Origin: Neofusicoccum parvum
Lineage: Eukaryota; Ascomycota; Dothideomycetes; Botryosphaeriales; Botryosphaeriaceae
Direction: 5' to 3'
DNA: 64,000 nt
Assembly (NCBI GenBank): GCA_020912385.1
Contig: CP087218.1
Span: 124,001-188,000, forward strand
Shown piece by piece: positions 47,049-58,400 of the stretch (the stretch's first letter is position 1; every line of letters begins with the position of its first letter). Position numbers and translations under genes: made by a program. A model generated the notes under the pieces. The model had not been told where the DNA came from, searched no databases, and saw only the letters and a program-made list of their open reading frames with translations.

Positions 47049-48014
47049 ATGAAGGCCGCTACCCTCACTTCTCTTGCTCTGACCGCCGTGGGCGCTCTGG
47101 CAGCGCCCACCAAGACCCTCGGCAAGCGCGCCGCCATCACCGACACCCCCGACATCGGCTACGCCACCCTGAACGGCGGCACCACCGGCGGCGCTGGCGG
47201 CTCCACCACCACCGTCTCCAGTCTTGCCCAGTTCACCGCTGCCGCCGAGGCCGACGGTGCCGCCGTCATCGTCGTCTCCGGCACCATCTCGGGCGGCGCC
47301 CAGGTCCGCGTGGCCTCGGACAAGACCATCGTCGGCAAGGACTCCAGCGCCATCCTCGACAACGTCGGCCTGTACATCAAGGGCGTCAAGAACGTCATCG
47401 TCCGCAACCTGACCATCCGCAAGGTCTTGGCCGAGAACGGCGACGCCATCGGCATCCAGGAGTCGACCAACGTCTGGATCGACCACAACGACCTTTCGTC
47501 CGACCAGGACAACGGCAAGGACTACTACGACGGCCTCCTCGACGTGACCCACGCCGCGGACTACATCACCCTGTCCAACAACTACCTGCACGACCACTAC
47601 AAGGCCTCGCTTGTCGGCCACTCCGACTCCAACGGTTCTGAGGACAAGGGCCACCTCACGGTCACTTACTACAAGAACTACTTCCAGAACCTCAACTCCC
47701 GCGGCCCCTCGTACCGCTTCGGCACCGGTCACGTGCTAAATAATTATTACGATTCGGTTAGCGACGGTATTAACACGCGCCAGGGTGCTCAGCTTCTTGT
47801 TGAGGGCAATGTGTTCGTGGGAGCCAAGAAGCCCCTGTACTCCACCGATGCCGGCTACGCTGTGGCCACGGACAACGACTTCGGCGACGCTGAGAACACT
47901 GCGGAGACTGGCACTATTACCAGCTCCGACCTTGGCTACGACTACACTGCCCTTGCTTCGTCTGAGGTCAAGGCTGCCGTTGTCGGCACCGCTGGCGCCA
48001 CTCTCTCCTTCTAA
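47049..48014 (+). CDS. Secreted pectate lyase (PL1 family)
   Basis: A single exon of 321 residues. Residues 1-18 are a signal peptide (MKAATLTSLALTAVGALA), followed by a short propeptide ending in the Kex2-like GKR before AAITD. The PL1 parallel beta-helix follows: GYATLNGGTTGGAGG at the N-terminus, SDKTIVGKDSS, NVIVRNLTIRKV, then the calcium and substrate region NVWIDHNDLSSD and YYDGLLDVTHAADYIT. The catalytic arginine block is NLNSRGPSYRFGTGHVLNN, and DGINTRQGAQLLVEGNVF completes the helix. The enzyme cleaves de-esterified polygalacturonate by beta-elimination outside the cell. Codon use is strongly biased to C-ending codons in the first two thirds, typical of highly expressed secreted enzymes. 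The gene is intronless with a good TATA box. It is intact. Confidence 0.95.
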   Translation: MKAATLTSLALTAVGALAAPTKTLGKRAAITDTPDIGYATLNGGTTGGAGGSTTTVSSLAQFTAAAEADGAAVIVVSGTISGGAQVRVASDKTIVGKDSSAILDNVGLYIKGVKNVIVRNLTIRKVLAENGDAIGIQESTNVWIDHNDLSSDQDNGKDYYDGLLDVTHAADYITLSNNYLHDHYKASLVGHSDSNGSEDKGHLTVTYYKNYFQNLNSRGPSYRFGTGHVLNNYYDSVSDGINTRQGAQLLVEGNVFVGAKKPLYSTDAGYAVATDNDFGDAENTAETGTITSSDLGYDYTALASSEVKAAVVGTAGATLSF

Positions 48015-48549
48015 ACGAATCTCTCGTTGACGAACGACATGGAAGCCTGAGCAGCTGATTTTGTGATGCGGGGACGCATATGACGGAAAGTTTTTGGAGC
48101 ACTGTGTGCTATTTCTTGTATATAGTTTTTCGGTTGGTCGACAGCCGCAAAACATACTATTTATTTATCCTGCAAACGCTTGCTCGCCCTACTCTGTGAC
48201 ATTGCTTCTCATGATTCTAGCTACCTCTTTTACCAGCTCTTCAATTTTCATAGTGTGGAGACCATGGGTTGTGCATTATAGTGTTCAGGGGTTCTCTCGT
48301 CGCCTTCACCTATCCAGAAATTACCCGATTGGGTTAAGTCATCTCGCTTAGTCAGCTGACCCATCCCACACACACCGAGCCACTTTCACTGCTCCATCAA
48401 CCCTCTTTTTTCACCTTCATCGGATTTTCCCAACACTTGAAGCAAATGTTACCGCTTTTTCGATTGTTCCGTCAGCACTCGCGTCGAGTCGATGACAGAG
48501 CCCGGCAGTCGAAGGCTGGCGTGCACTGCTTGAGACAATTGCAACCTCG

Positions 48550-48632
48550 TAGGGAGCTGAAGCATTCGTCCGGATGAAGACGTCACTTGGAACAGGTGAC
48601 AAAGCTATCCGGACGAATGCTTCAACTCCCTA
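48550..48632. repeat. 83-bp palindromic element, copy 1
   Basis: Arms 48550-48575 and 48607-48632, 26 bp each, matching as inverted repeats at all but one position; the core is GAAGCATTCGTCCGGAT. The 31-nt centre contains a further inner pair, GTCAC and GTGAC. The element begins and ends in TA (TAGGGAG ... CTCCCTA), which could be a TA target-site duplication of a tiny inverted-repeat element or simply part of the palindrome. Confidence 0.85.
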
Positions 48633-48751
48633 TGACTGGACTTGATTATGGGTGGATCAGTCTTGTCGCAAGGCCATTTTTTCTTCGCACTAGTCGTCGG
48701 CCACAGCACCCCTCTGAAATGTCACAGATTCCCCCATCAAACACAGCTACG

Positions 48752-48834
48752 TAGGGAGTTGAAGCATTCATCCGGATGGATTCGGCAGCTCTGCAACTGC
48801 ACATTCACGTCCGGACGACTGCTTCAACTGCCCA
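48752..48834. repeat. 83-bp palindromic element, copy 2
   Basis: The same total length and the same 31-nt centre length as copy 1, 119 bp downstream. The left arm (48752-48777) is nearly identical to that of copy 1 (GGGAGTTGAAGCATTCATCC). The right arm (48809-48834) is more diverged but keeps GTCCGGACGACTGCTTCAAC. The central 31 nt is unrelated to that of copy 1. Confidence 0.8.
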
Positions 48835-49325
48835 TGGCTGCGCATGTTTGAAGCGAAGACAGACCGGTGAAACGACTACGCGTTCTTCACGCAGCCATGC
48901 CGCGACACCCGTCTGTATGACGCAGAGGTTGGGTGACCAGGGTGGCAGGCGGCCGTTTTGTTTCATATGGGTGCGACTCGCTGCACGGTGGCAGGGGAGG
49001 CGATCTTGACACGGCTTGGCTTCGGTTCTTGACGACGGCTGGACTTATTCCCCGGGCAAGCCACTCACGTGCGCTCGGCGCTGTAGGGCTGTCCGTGGCA
49101 TTGCTTGGCCAGAGCTCCTACTCGTAATCGGACCCCTGGGCGTCGGACAAGTGCGAGCGGGTCGGAATTGGCCTATCGATAGGCACGACGCGTCGGCTTT
49201 AACGCAGCGGCGGGACGGGACATCACCGTGGGTAAGCGTGAGTCAACGGAAAACATCGCCTCTCGAATTAATCCTGTTGTCATCGAAACTCCCAGCGACC
49301 CGCCCAGCAGCGACTCCTCCATGCG

Positions 49326-49332
49326 TATAAAG
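49326..49332 (+). promoter_or_regulatory. TATA box of the threonine aldolase gene
   Basis: TATAAAG, about 160 bp upstream of the ATG at 49486. An in-frame ATG at 49321 overlaps it, which argues against that ATG as the start. Confidence 0.55.
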
Positions 49333-49485
49333 CCGCTCCGCCAGCCATTGACCCTGGCATCCGCCCTCCAGCGCCCCGCGAGCCGTCCAACCGCACCCTC
49401 GTCATCCGCAGCTCGCCCGACATCAGCCGTCCTCGTCCGCTCCCCGCACCACCGCCAACAGAAATCCCAACCCTTCCACACCACC

Positions 49486-50637
49486 ATGTCGCCACACAAC
49501 TACTACCCGGTCACCGCGCCGTCCTCCACCAGCCCGGCCGCCGCCGGCGTCGAGCCCTCCGTCAACCACTGGACGCACGCCGGGCCCGCCGCCACCGACT
49601 TCCGCTCCGACACCATCACGACGCCCACAGCCTCGATGCTCGCGGCCATCGCCTCCACCACGCTCGGCGACGACGTGTTCCTCGAAGACGCCGTCACCAA
49701 CGCGCTGCAAGCGCACCTCGCGCAGCTCACCGGCAAGCCCGCGGCGCTCCTCGTGCTCTCGGGCACGATGGGCAACCAGGTGGCCATCCGGGCGCACCTG
49801 GGCGCGCCGCCGCACTCGGTGCTGTGCGACCACCGGGCGCACATCCTGCGGGCCGAGGCGGGCGGCGTGGCGGCGCTGTGCGGCGCCCAGGTCGACGGCG
49901 TGCACCCGGCCAACGGCGCGCACCTGACGGCCGCCGACGTGCGCGCCCACGCCGTGCTGGGCGACGACGTGCACGGCTGCCCGACGCGCCTGGTCGAGCT
50001 CGAGAACACGCTCGGCGGCGCCGTCATGCCGCTGGCGGACGTGCGTGAGATCGGCGCGTGGGCGCGCGAGAATGGTGTGCTGACGCACCTCGACGGCGCG
50101 AGGCTGTGGGAGGCGGTGGCGGCGGGCGCGGGGTCGTTGAGGGAGTACTGCGATGCGGTGGATAGCGTGCAGCTGTGCTTCAGCAAGGGGCTGGGCGCGC
50201 CGATCGGGAGTGTTATTGTCGGCAGCGAGGAGTTCATCAAGAGGAGCAGGTGGATCCGGAAGAGCATTGGCGGCGGCATCAGGATGGCCGGCGTGATCTC
50301 CGCCGCCGCTCGGACCGCGCTCGAGGAGACGTTTTTCGGGGGCAAGCTGCAGCAGACCCATGTGCTGGCGAGGCGGCTGGCGGATAAGTGGGAGAGCCTT
50401 GGCGGGAAGCTGAGCGTGCCGACCGAGACGAATATGGTGTGGTTGGATGTTAAGGCATCGGGGGTGAGCGCTGATGATATTGTGAAGTTGGCGGCCGAGA
50501 AGGGCATCAAGACTTTCGGGACCAGGATTGTGGTGCATTACCAGATCACAGAGCAGGCGATCAAGGGGTATGAGGAGGTCATGCAGACAGTCATGAAGAA
50601 AAAGGCCACCGCTACCAATGGCACTAATGGTGCATGA
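49486..50637 (+). CDS. gly1: L-threonine aldolase, low-specificity type (PLP enzyme)
   Basis: A single exon of 383 residues. The start at 49486 (CACCATGTC) is chosen over in-frame ATGs upstream because those lie at or before the TATA box. Fold-type I aspartate-aminotransferase superfamily: DFRSDTITTPT at the N-terminus, LGDDVFLEDAVTN, LVLSGTMGNQVAI, the HRAHILRAEAGG loop, ELENTLGG, and LTHLDGARLWEA, whose Asp/Arg contact PLP. The Schiff-base lysine is K234 in LCFSKGLGAPIGS. It cleaves L-threonine (and allo-threonine) to glycine and acetaldehyde in the cytosol, supplying glycine. The first third uses C/G-ending codons very heavily and the last third less so. The protein ends in a short low-complexity ATNGTNGA tail. 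All key motifs are intact. Confidence 0.94.
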   Translation: MSPHNYYPVTAPSSTSPAAAGVEPSVNHWTHAGPAATDFRSDTITTPTASMLAAIASTTLGDDVFLEDAVTNALQAHLAQLTGKPAALLVLSGTMGNQVAIRAHLGAPPHSVLCDHRAHILRAEAGGVAALCGAQVDGVHPANGAHLTAADVRAHAVLGDDVHGCPTRLVELENTLGGAVMPLADVREIGAWARENGVLTHLDGARLWEAVAAGAGSLREYCDAVDSVQLCFSKGLGAPIGSVIVGSEEFIKRSRWIRKSIGGGIRMAGVISAAARTALEETFFGGKLQQTHVLARRLADKWESLGGKLSVPTETNMVWLDVKASGVSADDIVKLAAEKGIKTFGTRIVVHYQITEQAIKGYEEVMQTVMKKKATATNGTNGA

Positions 50638-53600
50638 GGAATTAGCTGGAGAGATGGAACAGAGGCTGAAAATAAGTCGATGTCTTGACAACTGAAAGGG
50701 ACGGCAACTTAGATAATTGGTAAGCTCAGTATAGACAAGGTTGGACTGGACTGTGTGCTTTCTTTCTCTCAATTTAGCCTTAGATCTCTTGACCGTGTTT
50801 CTTGTTCACTTATAAACCAAAATTTTGAAAGTTGACAGAACTCGTATTACACTACAAGTGTACGATTTTTACTGGTGAAGTGTTGCAAAGGTACTTACTA
50901 GGAAGTAATTTGTTCTGAGGAATTCTTCTTCGTTCTGCTGCCATCGCATTTTTTGACTTGTAGTCCGAGTGGAGGTCATAATCCAGTTCCAAGCGAGCAT
51001 TATCATCACCAGTGCGAATAGAACGATAAGGGGTACGGGATTATTAATGGCGGTGTTTACGTTCGCGTGTTTATCGATGAGGCGGGACGAACGATAGTAT
51101 TAGCGCTGGTCGGAGAGGGAGGTGGACAACGTGCTTAATAGACAATCTGCTGGAGGTCTGTTATGCCATATTTTCTCCAGCCGTAAATGTGCTATATTTT
51201 CTATGGGTAGCGGTGTATGCAAGGTGCGTTTTGGGAGAAGAAGACGTGCTGGTTCAGCTCTGCTCTTCTAAAACCAGGCTCGTAGTTCACACTTCTCGAA
51301 CGGCTCCAGTACGGACGGCGAGTGAAGCGAATATCGAAGCGAGGGACATAAGTGGAGTAAATATGATGAAAAGGACGCACCAGCTCCTTATAAGCCACTT
51401 CTGCTAACCTGTTCTCCGCCTGATCGATTCCAGGAACTCGGACTTCTGGTTCATCGACAACCACCCAGCACAACCAATAATCCTCCTTCGATCACCAAAT
51501 ATACCAACGACACCAAGAACCGAAATCTAAACTATATGTAGAATTTTGGTCACAAAGCGGGTAGTAAAACTCAAAACAAATCACATTACTGACTCTCGAT
51601 GACGGAGAAAATACAACGCGTATTATCCCTCCATGTTCGCCCCGGAGGTCGGAAAGAGATGTCTAAAAAAAATATGCGTATGAACATTCTGGTTTCCTGG
51701 CGGGAATAAGAGATATTACAGCTATACCATGTGAATCGAGTGTAAGGCAAAGCCGGGGTGTCTCTTTCTTGCTTTTCCATCTTCCTCATCTTTTCTCTTA
51801 AATCACTCACTTCGGTAAATAACCAGCCTTTACCTCGCTCTCTTCTTAAAGTTAAGTTGCTCCAGATAGTGTACGATATAGTTTCAAAATCATATAGCAC
51901 CTCGCCTGGAGTTGCTAAAATTATGATTTCCGGCACTCGACAGCCATCACTAGTCGCGCACACACCCTATAAACGATCATTGCAATAAGAGTTGAGTAAA
52001 GCTGTAGAACCAGGAATCTAAGGGAATTTAGAGAGCAGGGATTCGGGGCCGAGTAAATGGAGGTGCGGTCGCTCCTCTGGAGCTTGTCCGAAATATTAAC
52101 CGGGGAATTCCATGGATTGCCCCTGTTGATTGCTGTTGTCGCCGGCGCACGCGATCCTCAGGCAACAGTCTACTCATCGGCATGAGGCGGCCCGAGAAAG
52201 TCGGTCCAAATGTCGTACGTTCCTAGTGGCGTGTAGGTTGATTAAGAATGTTGTTCGTCTGGAGATTACCGGAGGTCGCTCTAGTGTAACATGGGCGGTG
52301 GTGCACTGGTGCGACACAAGAGCCCCGCCTAAGCGATGCTCGTGCGAGGTCTTTGGACGTGCTGGGTGGTGAGGTTGTACTTACCGTGTGGTACTTTGGA
52401 GACGGTTAGATGCACAGGCCAAGGTTGCATGAGAAGCCCGGGCCTGTGAGACACTTTGTCGAAAGACAAAGTGGTGGAGAAAGCGATAGAGACGATTGCG
52501 ATGAAGAAAAAGAAAGATTCATCGCGCCGCGATTACTCACTACTTCACGGAATCCTCCGAGATGGAATGGCTGTAGCTGCAGTGAAGAACAAAGTTGCTT
52601 GGCTTTTCCATCGTTTCCGGGGTCGAGTGAAGAGTTCCTCAACAGAGCGGACACCGCCGCAAAGCGACGGGCCCCTATTTCACTCTTGGCTGCAGCGGGC
52701 CCTTCGGATGTCAAGAGTCGTCAGCATGTTGGCGGAGGTGGGCCCGCCTCCTTTTCTGGGCGCTCGCAGCAACACCATGAGTCGTCGTACTTCGTAGACG
52801 TCAAGACGCGTTGGCGCCGAGAGCAGCACGCGCAGCACCAGGGTCAGGGACAACGGGCGGGAGGAGAGCGATGCTCAGGAGAGGGTCTGGCGGGCGGCGC
52901 GGGTGGGGCACCATGGTGCGATCAGCTGGAAGAGGCAGTTTTGCGTGGAGAAGTGGAGCTTGTTGAGAATGCCATGGTCGAAGGTGAAGCACGAAGCCGG
53001 TTTCGGCACTGTTGCTTTTCTGGCCTCACGCCACACTGATCGGGCAGGAATTAACTTATCACGGTGAGGGTAGATCCGCCGCGCTTCTCCACAGGCGGCT
53101 TGGCGTGGTGACGACTGCGCGCTGCGGTGTCAGGACGATAAGCTGCGGCGGCGCGAGCACGCAGTCAGGAGAGGGTGATGTGACGGAGTGTGGTGCGCAA
53201 CGCGATGACGTGCGGCCGCTGCAGCGCGCCGGGGCGCGAAGCAAGGAGGACGTGGATTTAGGCGTTTGCAGGGCGAGGGCTGCGCGATGTGAGTGGCAGG
53301 CATGGCGACGCCCGACTTCCCAGTACAGCCGGCATCGGTCCACGTGCGTCGCTGGCGGTAAGCGTGATGGCCCCGGGCTGCGCGTGCGCACAATAGAGCA
53401 GCTTTCCGCAGTCCTTACAAGACCCTGATCGCCCTGCCCGAGTCGCCGCCCAAGTACCTGCTTCCTCCTCCAGCCGCTCGTCGCCGTCCAGTTCCACGCT
53501 GTTGCTGCCGGCTGAGAGCAGTGTCGTGCACTTTAGGCTTATCAGCTATCAGCCCGTCCGAGCGTCATCGTCGGCAGTAGCGCTGGTTCCGGCCCCCGCG

Positions 53601-53968
53601 TTGCGCGCAGCAGCCTGTCTCGCGCCATCCAGCCCGCAGTCACCTGCGAGACAGCGAGACCACACCGCGCCCGCCTGACACTGCCACGCTCTCCTATTAC
53701 TCCCGCGCCTCGCCCGCACGAAGCCCTCAGCGCCGACTTCTCTCGTCCCTCCGCGACCGCGCGCAACCCGGCCGCGCCGCCCGCTCAGTCGTGCCAGCGC
53801 ATATCCGGGACAAAGCACCAAGTCGGCTCGGCAGCTCCCGATCGACCAGCCCGATAACACCCCCGCCCGTACCTGCAACCAGCCCTCCGACAGTCCACAT
53901 AGAATACGCGCGAGGCCGCAGCAAAAGAAACCTGTCTCTGCTCGCCGGATCCTCCCGCATCGCTGACC
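50638..53968. other. Intergenic, 3.3 kb without supported genes
   Basis: The stretch 50.7-52.1 kb is AT-richer; 52.4-53.9 kb is GC-rich promoter-like sequence before the membrane-protein gene. Frames up to about 209 codons on either strand show no domains. Nothing else is seen. Confidence 0.55.
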
Positions 53969-55428
53969 ATGAACACGCCTGGTCACGACCAAACCATGCC
54001 CCGCGACACCCAGCGGCGGACCACCGCCGGTCATACTGCGCCTGCTCAAGGTATGAGGTCACGGTCAGATGGTGAGTACTCTCTACTTTCCTGTGACCTG
54101 CTCGCAAGGCAGTCATCTCGCCGCCTTCTTGTCTGCTTCCCTCTCCTGCACTATCACTCTCCGTTCCTCTGCCACCAATGTTGCCAGCATACTTCGCGAC
54201 CATGGACGACTTCCTGCAAGACTTCTGGACTTACCAGATATACACAGACTCGTGGATAGAGGTCTCGTCGCAGCCCTCGTCCTCATCCCTCTCCTCAGCC
54301 ACCTCGGCCAACGACGATATCATCACCGACGGCTTGCGCGTCCAGCACGACTCGAACGCCCGCCGTCGCCGCCAGCAACGCGCCTCCCGCCCGCGCCTCG
54401 ACCTGGGCTACCGCGGCTCCGCAAGCACCGGCACAAGTAGCCAGGAGGAGTATGATGAGAGCGAGAGCGAGTCGGACCGCGTGCTGTCTTCGTCAAACGA
54501 GGCTCTCCCGCGACTGCCTGCCTACCACGAACTGCGCCGGACAGGCCGGGCGCATTACTCTTCTTCAGACAACCAGTCGGATGGCGAGGATGAGGATGAC
54601 GAGGACGAGAACTCGACAGCCGTCGGCTACATCAGGAGTAATGACCAGAGTTTCACTCCTCAGCCCAACGCCTTCACGCATCCGCCCTCTGCGCCCGCCA
54701 ACCGCGCCTCCCAACAACAGGCGTCATACTTCCAGTCTCGCCCTACCGCAAGACACTCCACCCAGCGGCACTCGTACCCCGCACAGCAAAGCCACTCTCC
54801 CTACAACATGATCTCGCCATCCCACCAAGCAGACCATGACGCTGCTCTCCGCGCTAGTCTGTCCACCCTCCTTTCGTGTGCCGCTGCCGCTCGTGGTCTT
54901 CCCAAGTCCCAAGCGCAACCCTCCAGCCGCACTGCCGCCGCGGCGCCCTCCTCCAGTCGCGTCGATCCCAACACCCTCCGCATGGTCCCTGAATCTGCAC
55001 TTCCATCCTCGTCGCCCTCTCCGCCCGCAACAGCCACCAAACCCACGCCTACCCGCACCAACACCGAAGAAAAGCACAAGCGTCATCACAGCCGCGACCG
55101 CCGCGGCTCGACCAAGAAAGCGCGCCGCACTGCCATCTCAACCGCCTCGTCCGCCGCTCTCGACGATTCTACCGCACTGGGTCAAGTCAGCCCGACGCTG
55201 CTTACTTGGGTTGTTAGCGCCGGCGTTGTCGTGCTGGTATCCGCGCTCAGCTTCTCGGCCGGCTACGTCGTCGGCCGTGAGGCTGGGAGGGCCGAGGTTG
55301 AGATGCTGGGCGAGATGGGGGCGAACGCGAGCAACGTCGGGAGCTGTGCTGGAGAGGTGGTCGGGCGAGGAGGTTCGGGTCTGGGGCTGAGGCGGTTGAG
55401 ATTTGCAGATGCGGTGAGGGTTTCATGA
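53969..55428 (+). CDS. Single-pass membrane protein of unknown function
   Basis: Two exons, 53969-54071 and 54188-55428, with a 116-bp intron (GTGAGT...TGCCAG); total 1344 nt, 447 residues. The join gives MRSRSDAYFATMDDFL. If the intron is not used, an ATG at 54178 or 54202 in the same frame could start a shorter form. The N-terminal region begins with a hydrophobic/acidic segment (DDFLQDFWTYQIYTDSWIEV), followed by a long disordered part rich in Ser, Gln, Pro and acidic runs (DGEDEDDEDE). A conserved-looking helix DHDAALRASLSTLLSCAAAARG follows at about 250, then a basic KHKRHHSRDRR stretch. One transmembrane helix (TWVVSAGVVVLVSALSFSAG) lies at about 371-396, with a 50-residue tail. Basic residues before the helix suggest the bulk is cytoplasmic. 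No characterised family is recognised. Confidence 0.72.
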
Positions 55429-58400
55429 AGAGACTGAGAAGATCATCCGGCAAGGCGGTCTGGACAGCAGACGGCTTGGGAACGCTGGCCGCGGCTCCCA
55501 CGAAAGACGGGCTGAAGCAGAGGATCACAGGCGGATCCTGGTGGGAAGAGAGAGAGACTGAACACCATGTGGATGTGAGGTGCACGAACGCATCAGATCG
55601 TAAAAAGGGTAACGGCAAACAAAAGGGTCACCCACCCAGCATCCCTCTCAAAGACTGGGTATCGGAAAAGGAGCATGCGGTGCTGATTTGGATAGATTTC
55701 GCCATTCCATCATTTGTCCCTACCCTTACCCATACCCTACCCCCGAATTCGACCCATTATTCTCTTGCTTCTCTGCGAGTCTTGAATGCGTTCCATTTGT
55801 ACGCATGAATACGAAGCACGCACACATAGGGCCGGCGTCAAGTTTTGGCATTTTCTACTCTGCTCTTGTTTAATTTTTGGATCCTCCTTTTTCACTTCTC
55901 ACTCCGGGAATACCAGAATACCATCTAGGGATCTGACTTTGTTTTTCCCTTTTGGCGTCTCCAATGACGCCAGTCCGTTATCTTTTCGTTTCGTTCATGT
56001 TCGGCGCCACGGCATTTTTGAGGGCATGAAGAAGGAGTGTGTTGGAGCGTCTTGATTTGTCGATTAGCGATATCACAGGGGGTGAGTGAGCAGGTTATTG
56101 CAAGAAAGGTTGAAAGTCAAATGCAAAGTCCTTTAAATCAAATGTTGGGTTGCGTTTACTGGTGACAGCAAGAACGACAAGTACTACTTGCGACATCAAA
56201 GCGTGCCATAAGTCCCCAATGCCGCTCATTTTTCATGCAAACGAGATGGTTTACAGCAAAGGTGGGAGGATTGAAGATCACCGCTTAACGTGCCTAAGTT
56301 TAGCAGGATGATTTCAAATCATTACGACAAGGGTCTATAACCCCAGCCATTCTACCTTCGCGTAATTTGACTTTTTCATGAGATCACTGGGCACCGCTTC
56401 TCGTTTATTGTGCAGGGTCATCGAGACGTCTCTCTTTAGTCCTCGGCAGATGCTGGTGGCTTATTATATATCCCGATTTGTCGAATCACAGTACTTAGCT
56501 ACGCCGCGCCGCAAGCAACGATCAGATTGAAACAAGTTGGAGGAGAGGCAGGGTAAACCTGGCGGGGTGCAACTGGAGTTTCAACACTCATGCAAGTTCA
56601 CCCTTTCCCTTTTCGTTTCACACTTTCTGACTCCTTGATAGTCCGATGATTACTACCACAGGTCTCCTCGATACTCCACAAGCCCTTGCCAAATGGCTTC
56701 GTTTGCCTTTGGATATCGTCGCCGCCGGTGATGATGTCATCTGTGAGTTGCAAGAAACCAAATTTCCATAGGAAGCTGTGCTGGCTCAAGAAGTTGTTAT
56801 CATGCACGGAAAACGCGCTGTGGATGTCAACGTGCTTACGAGCATTGACTATTTGTTAGAAGAAGGTCTGTGGGAAATGAACGTGTTTTTGGAAGAGCAG
56901 AGGCAGAAAAGGGAATCACCGCATACTTTTCCCTCCAAGCACATTGGTTTGTTCAGAAGCTTGGTGGACAAAAATGACACATTCCCGACATCAAATGTAC
57001 CAAGTGTAATGTGACAAGGAGGGAGTCTTTATATCGAATTTGGAGCATCTTTAGGGCTCTTGAAGCGCAGCTGCAAGACGTGGTAGCGCCCCTTGTTGAT
57101 TATGGTGACGAAGAAAGTACGGCATACACTTCAAAGCACTATCGCTGTCCATGTTGGTGCTAGGTAGGAGGGCCTACAAGCCATCTTGGTATCCAGATAT
57201 CTACTTAATCCGGTGCTGTACAGAATCTTCTATTTCAAACATGAACATTACCGGTCAGGAATATCAAACAGTCCTGGCCACCACCATTACCATCACCACT
57301 ACCGTGTTCGCACCCCGAATGTCGATTAGGATAGCAACAAGGTCGTAGAGGTCCCGGGGTTCAGATTAGCCAGCGTTGATCCGAACTGTCAAGGATTCCC
57401 GCACCCAATGTGACTCTTTCAGTATCTCCGACCATGCCCGTGTTCCGAACAGGTTGGACTGGGAATACCGGTGCCGCACCTTCGCGCAAGAAGTCCACCA
57501 GTCGAACCAAATGCTGTCGGACTATTTCCGTGTGTATGTAGCCGACGAAGTCCCGGGTGCAGCAGCAATCTACTCTGACTAATGGCAGTAATTTTGACAG
57601 CTGGTTCATTGCGCTGGATACCGAGAAGTACTCCAGTCTTCCCCAAAACTTTACTAACTCGTCTCGTTTGTTCTATTTTGCGATACCCGAAGCATTCCAC
57701 CAAGTTTGCAGCGACGAAGGTCTTTCTGATGAGATGAAGTGGACTCTTGGCCAGGTACATGAAGCCATTGAGTGTAATATTGGCCGCAAGTTTCCCAGTA
57801 CCAACATTGGGCGATTGGGATTCGGTCCGCCACGTATAGAACCTAGAAATATAATGCGTCTTCTACGGAAGCAGACCGCATTATGTTCTACATACTGGCT
57901 CTGGAAAAAACGAAAAATCTCTGCTTTCCCCTTGCGTTCCAGCACCACCTCTTCTATTATCTTGAGACTTAATCATCCGTCTTGAACACACCGTCTGTCT
58001 CCGAAAATCTTTCACAACGTCCCCCTTGCTAACAACAAGATTGTTTTGCTCCCCAAATTCATTATCTATTCACTATCTAACACAATTCCCTAAAGGAACA
58101 ATGATGGTACTCCTCTACAGAGCTTCTAAGCTTCCCTCGCGGTTGCTTGGAACCATCGCCACCAAGATATCCCCTTTCCTTCTCTGCTTGATAGCTCGCA
58201 TACCACCAACCACCACATCAGAAAACCCCATACGCTTCCGAATTTGATCGACGAAAACAGCAATAGTCTTCCTTTTCTCTTTTCTTTCAAAGTTCTACCG
58301 AACGCTCCATCACACATACGCACATCTACGCTAAGAGCTAAGAATCAAAAGGGCAACGCAACGCAAAAACACAAGGAGTATCTACCGTGAGAGAGTCCGT

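Larger units (their letters stand above)
48015..49485. other. Intergenic with two palindromic elements
   Basis: 1.47 kb between the pectate lyase and threonine aldolase genes. It contains two 83-bp inverted-repeat elements and the aldolase TATA box, listed separately. No coding region is supported. Confidence 0.65.

Noticed and set aside
48550..48834. Transposon carrying its own transposase
   Set aside because: The inverted repeats enclose only 31 nt each, and the outermost pair encloses about 230 nt with no coding capacity.
49321..49323. Upstream in-frame ATG for threonine aldolase
   Set aside because: It overlaps the TATA box and would add a Pro/Ser-rich extension; the ATG at 49486 has better context and position.
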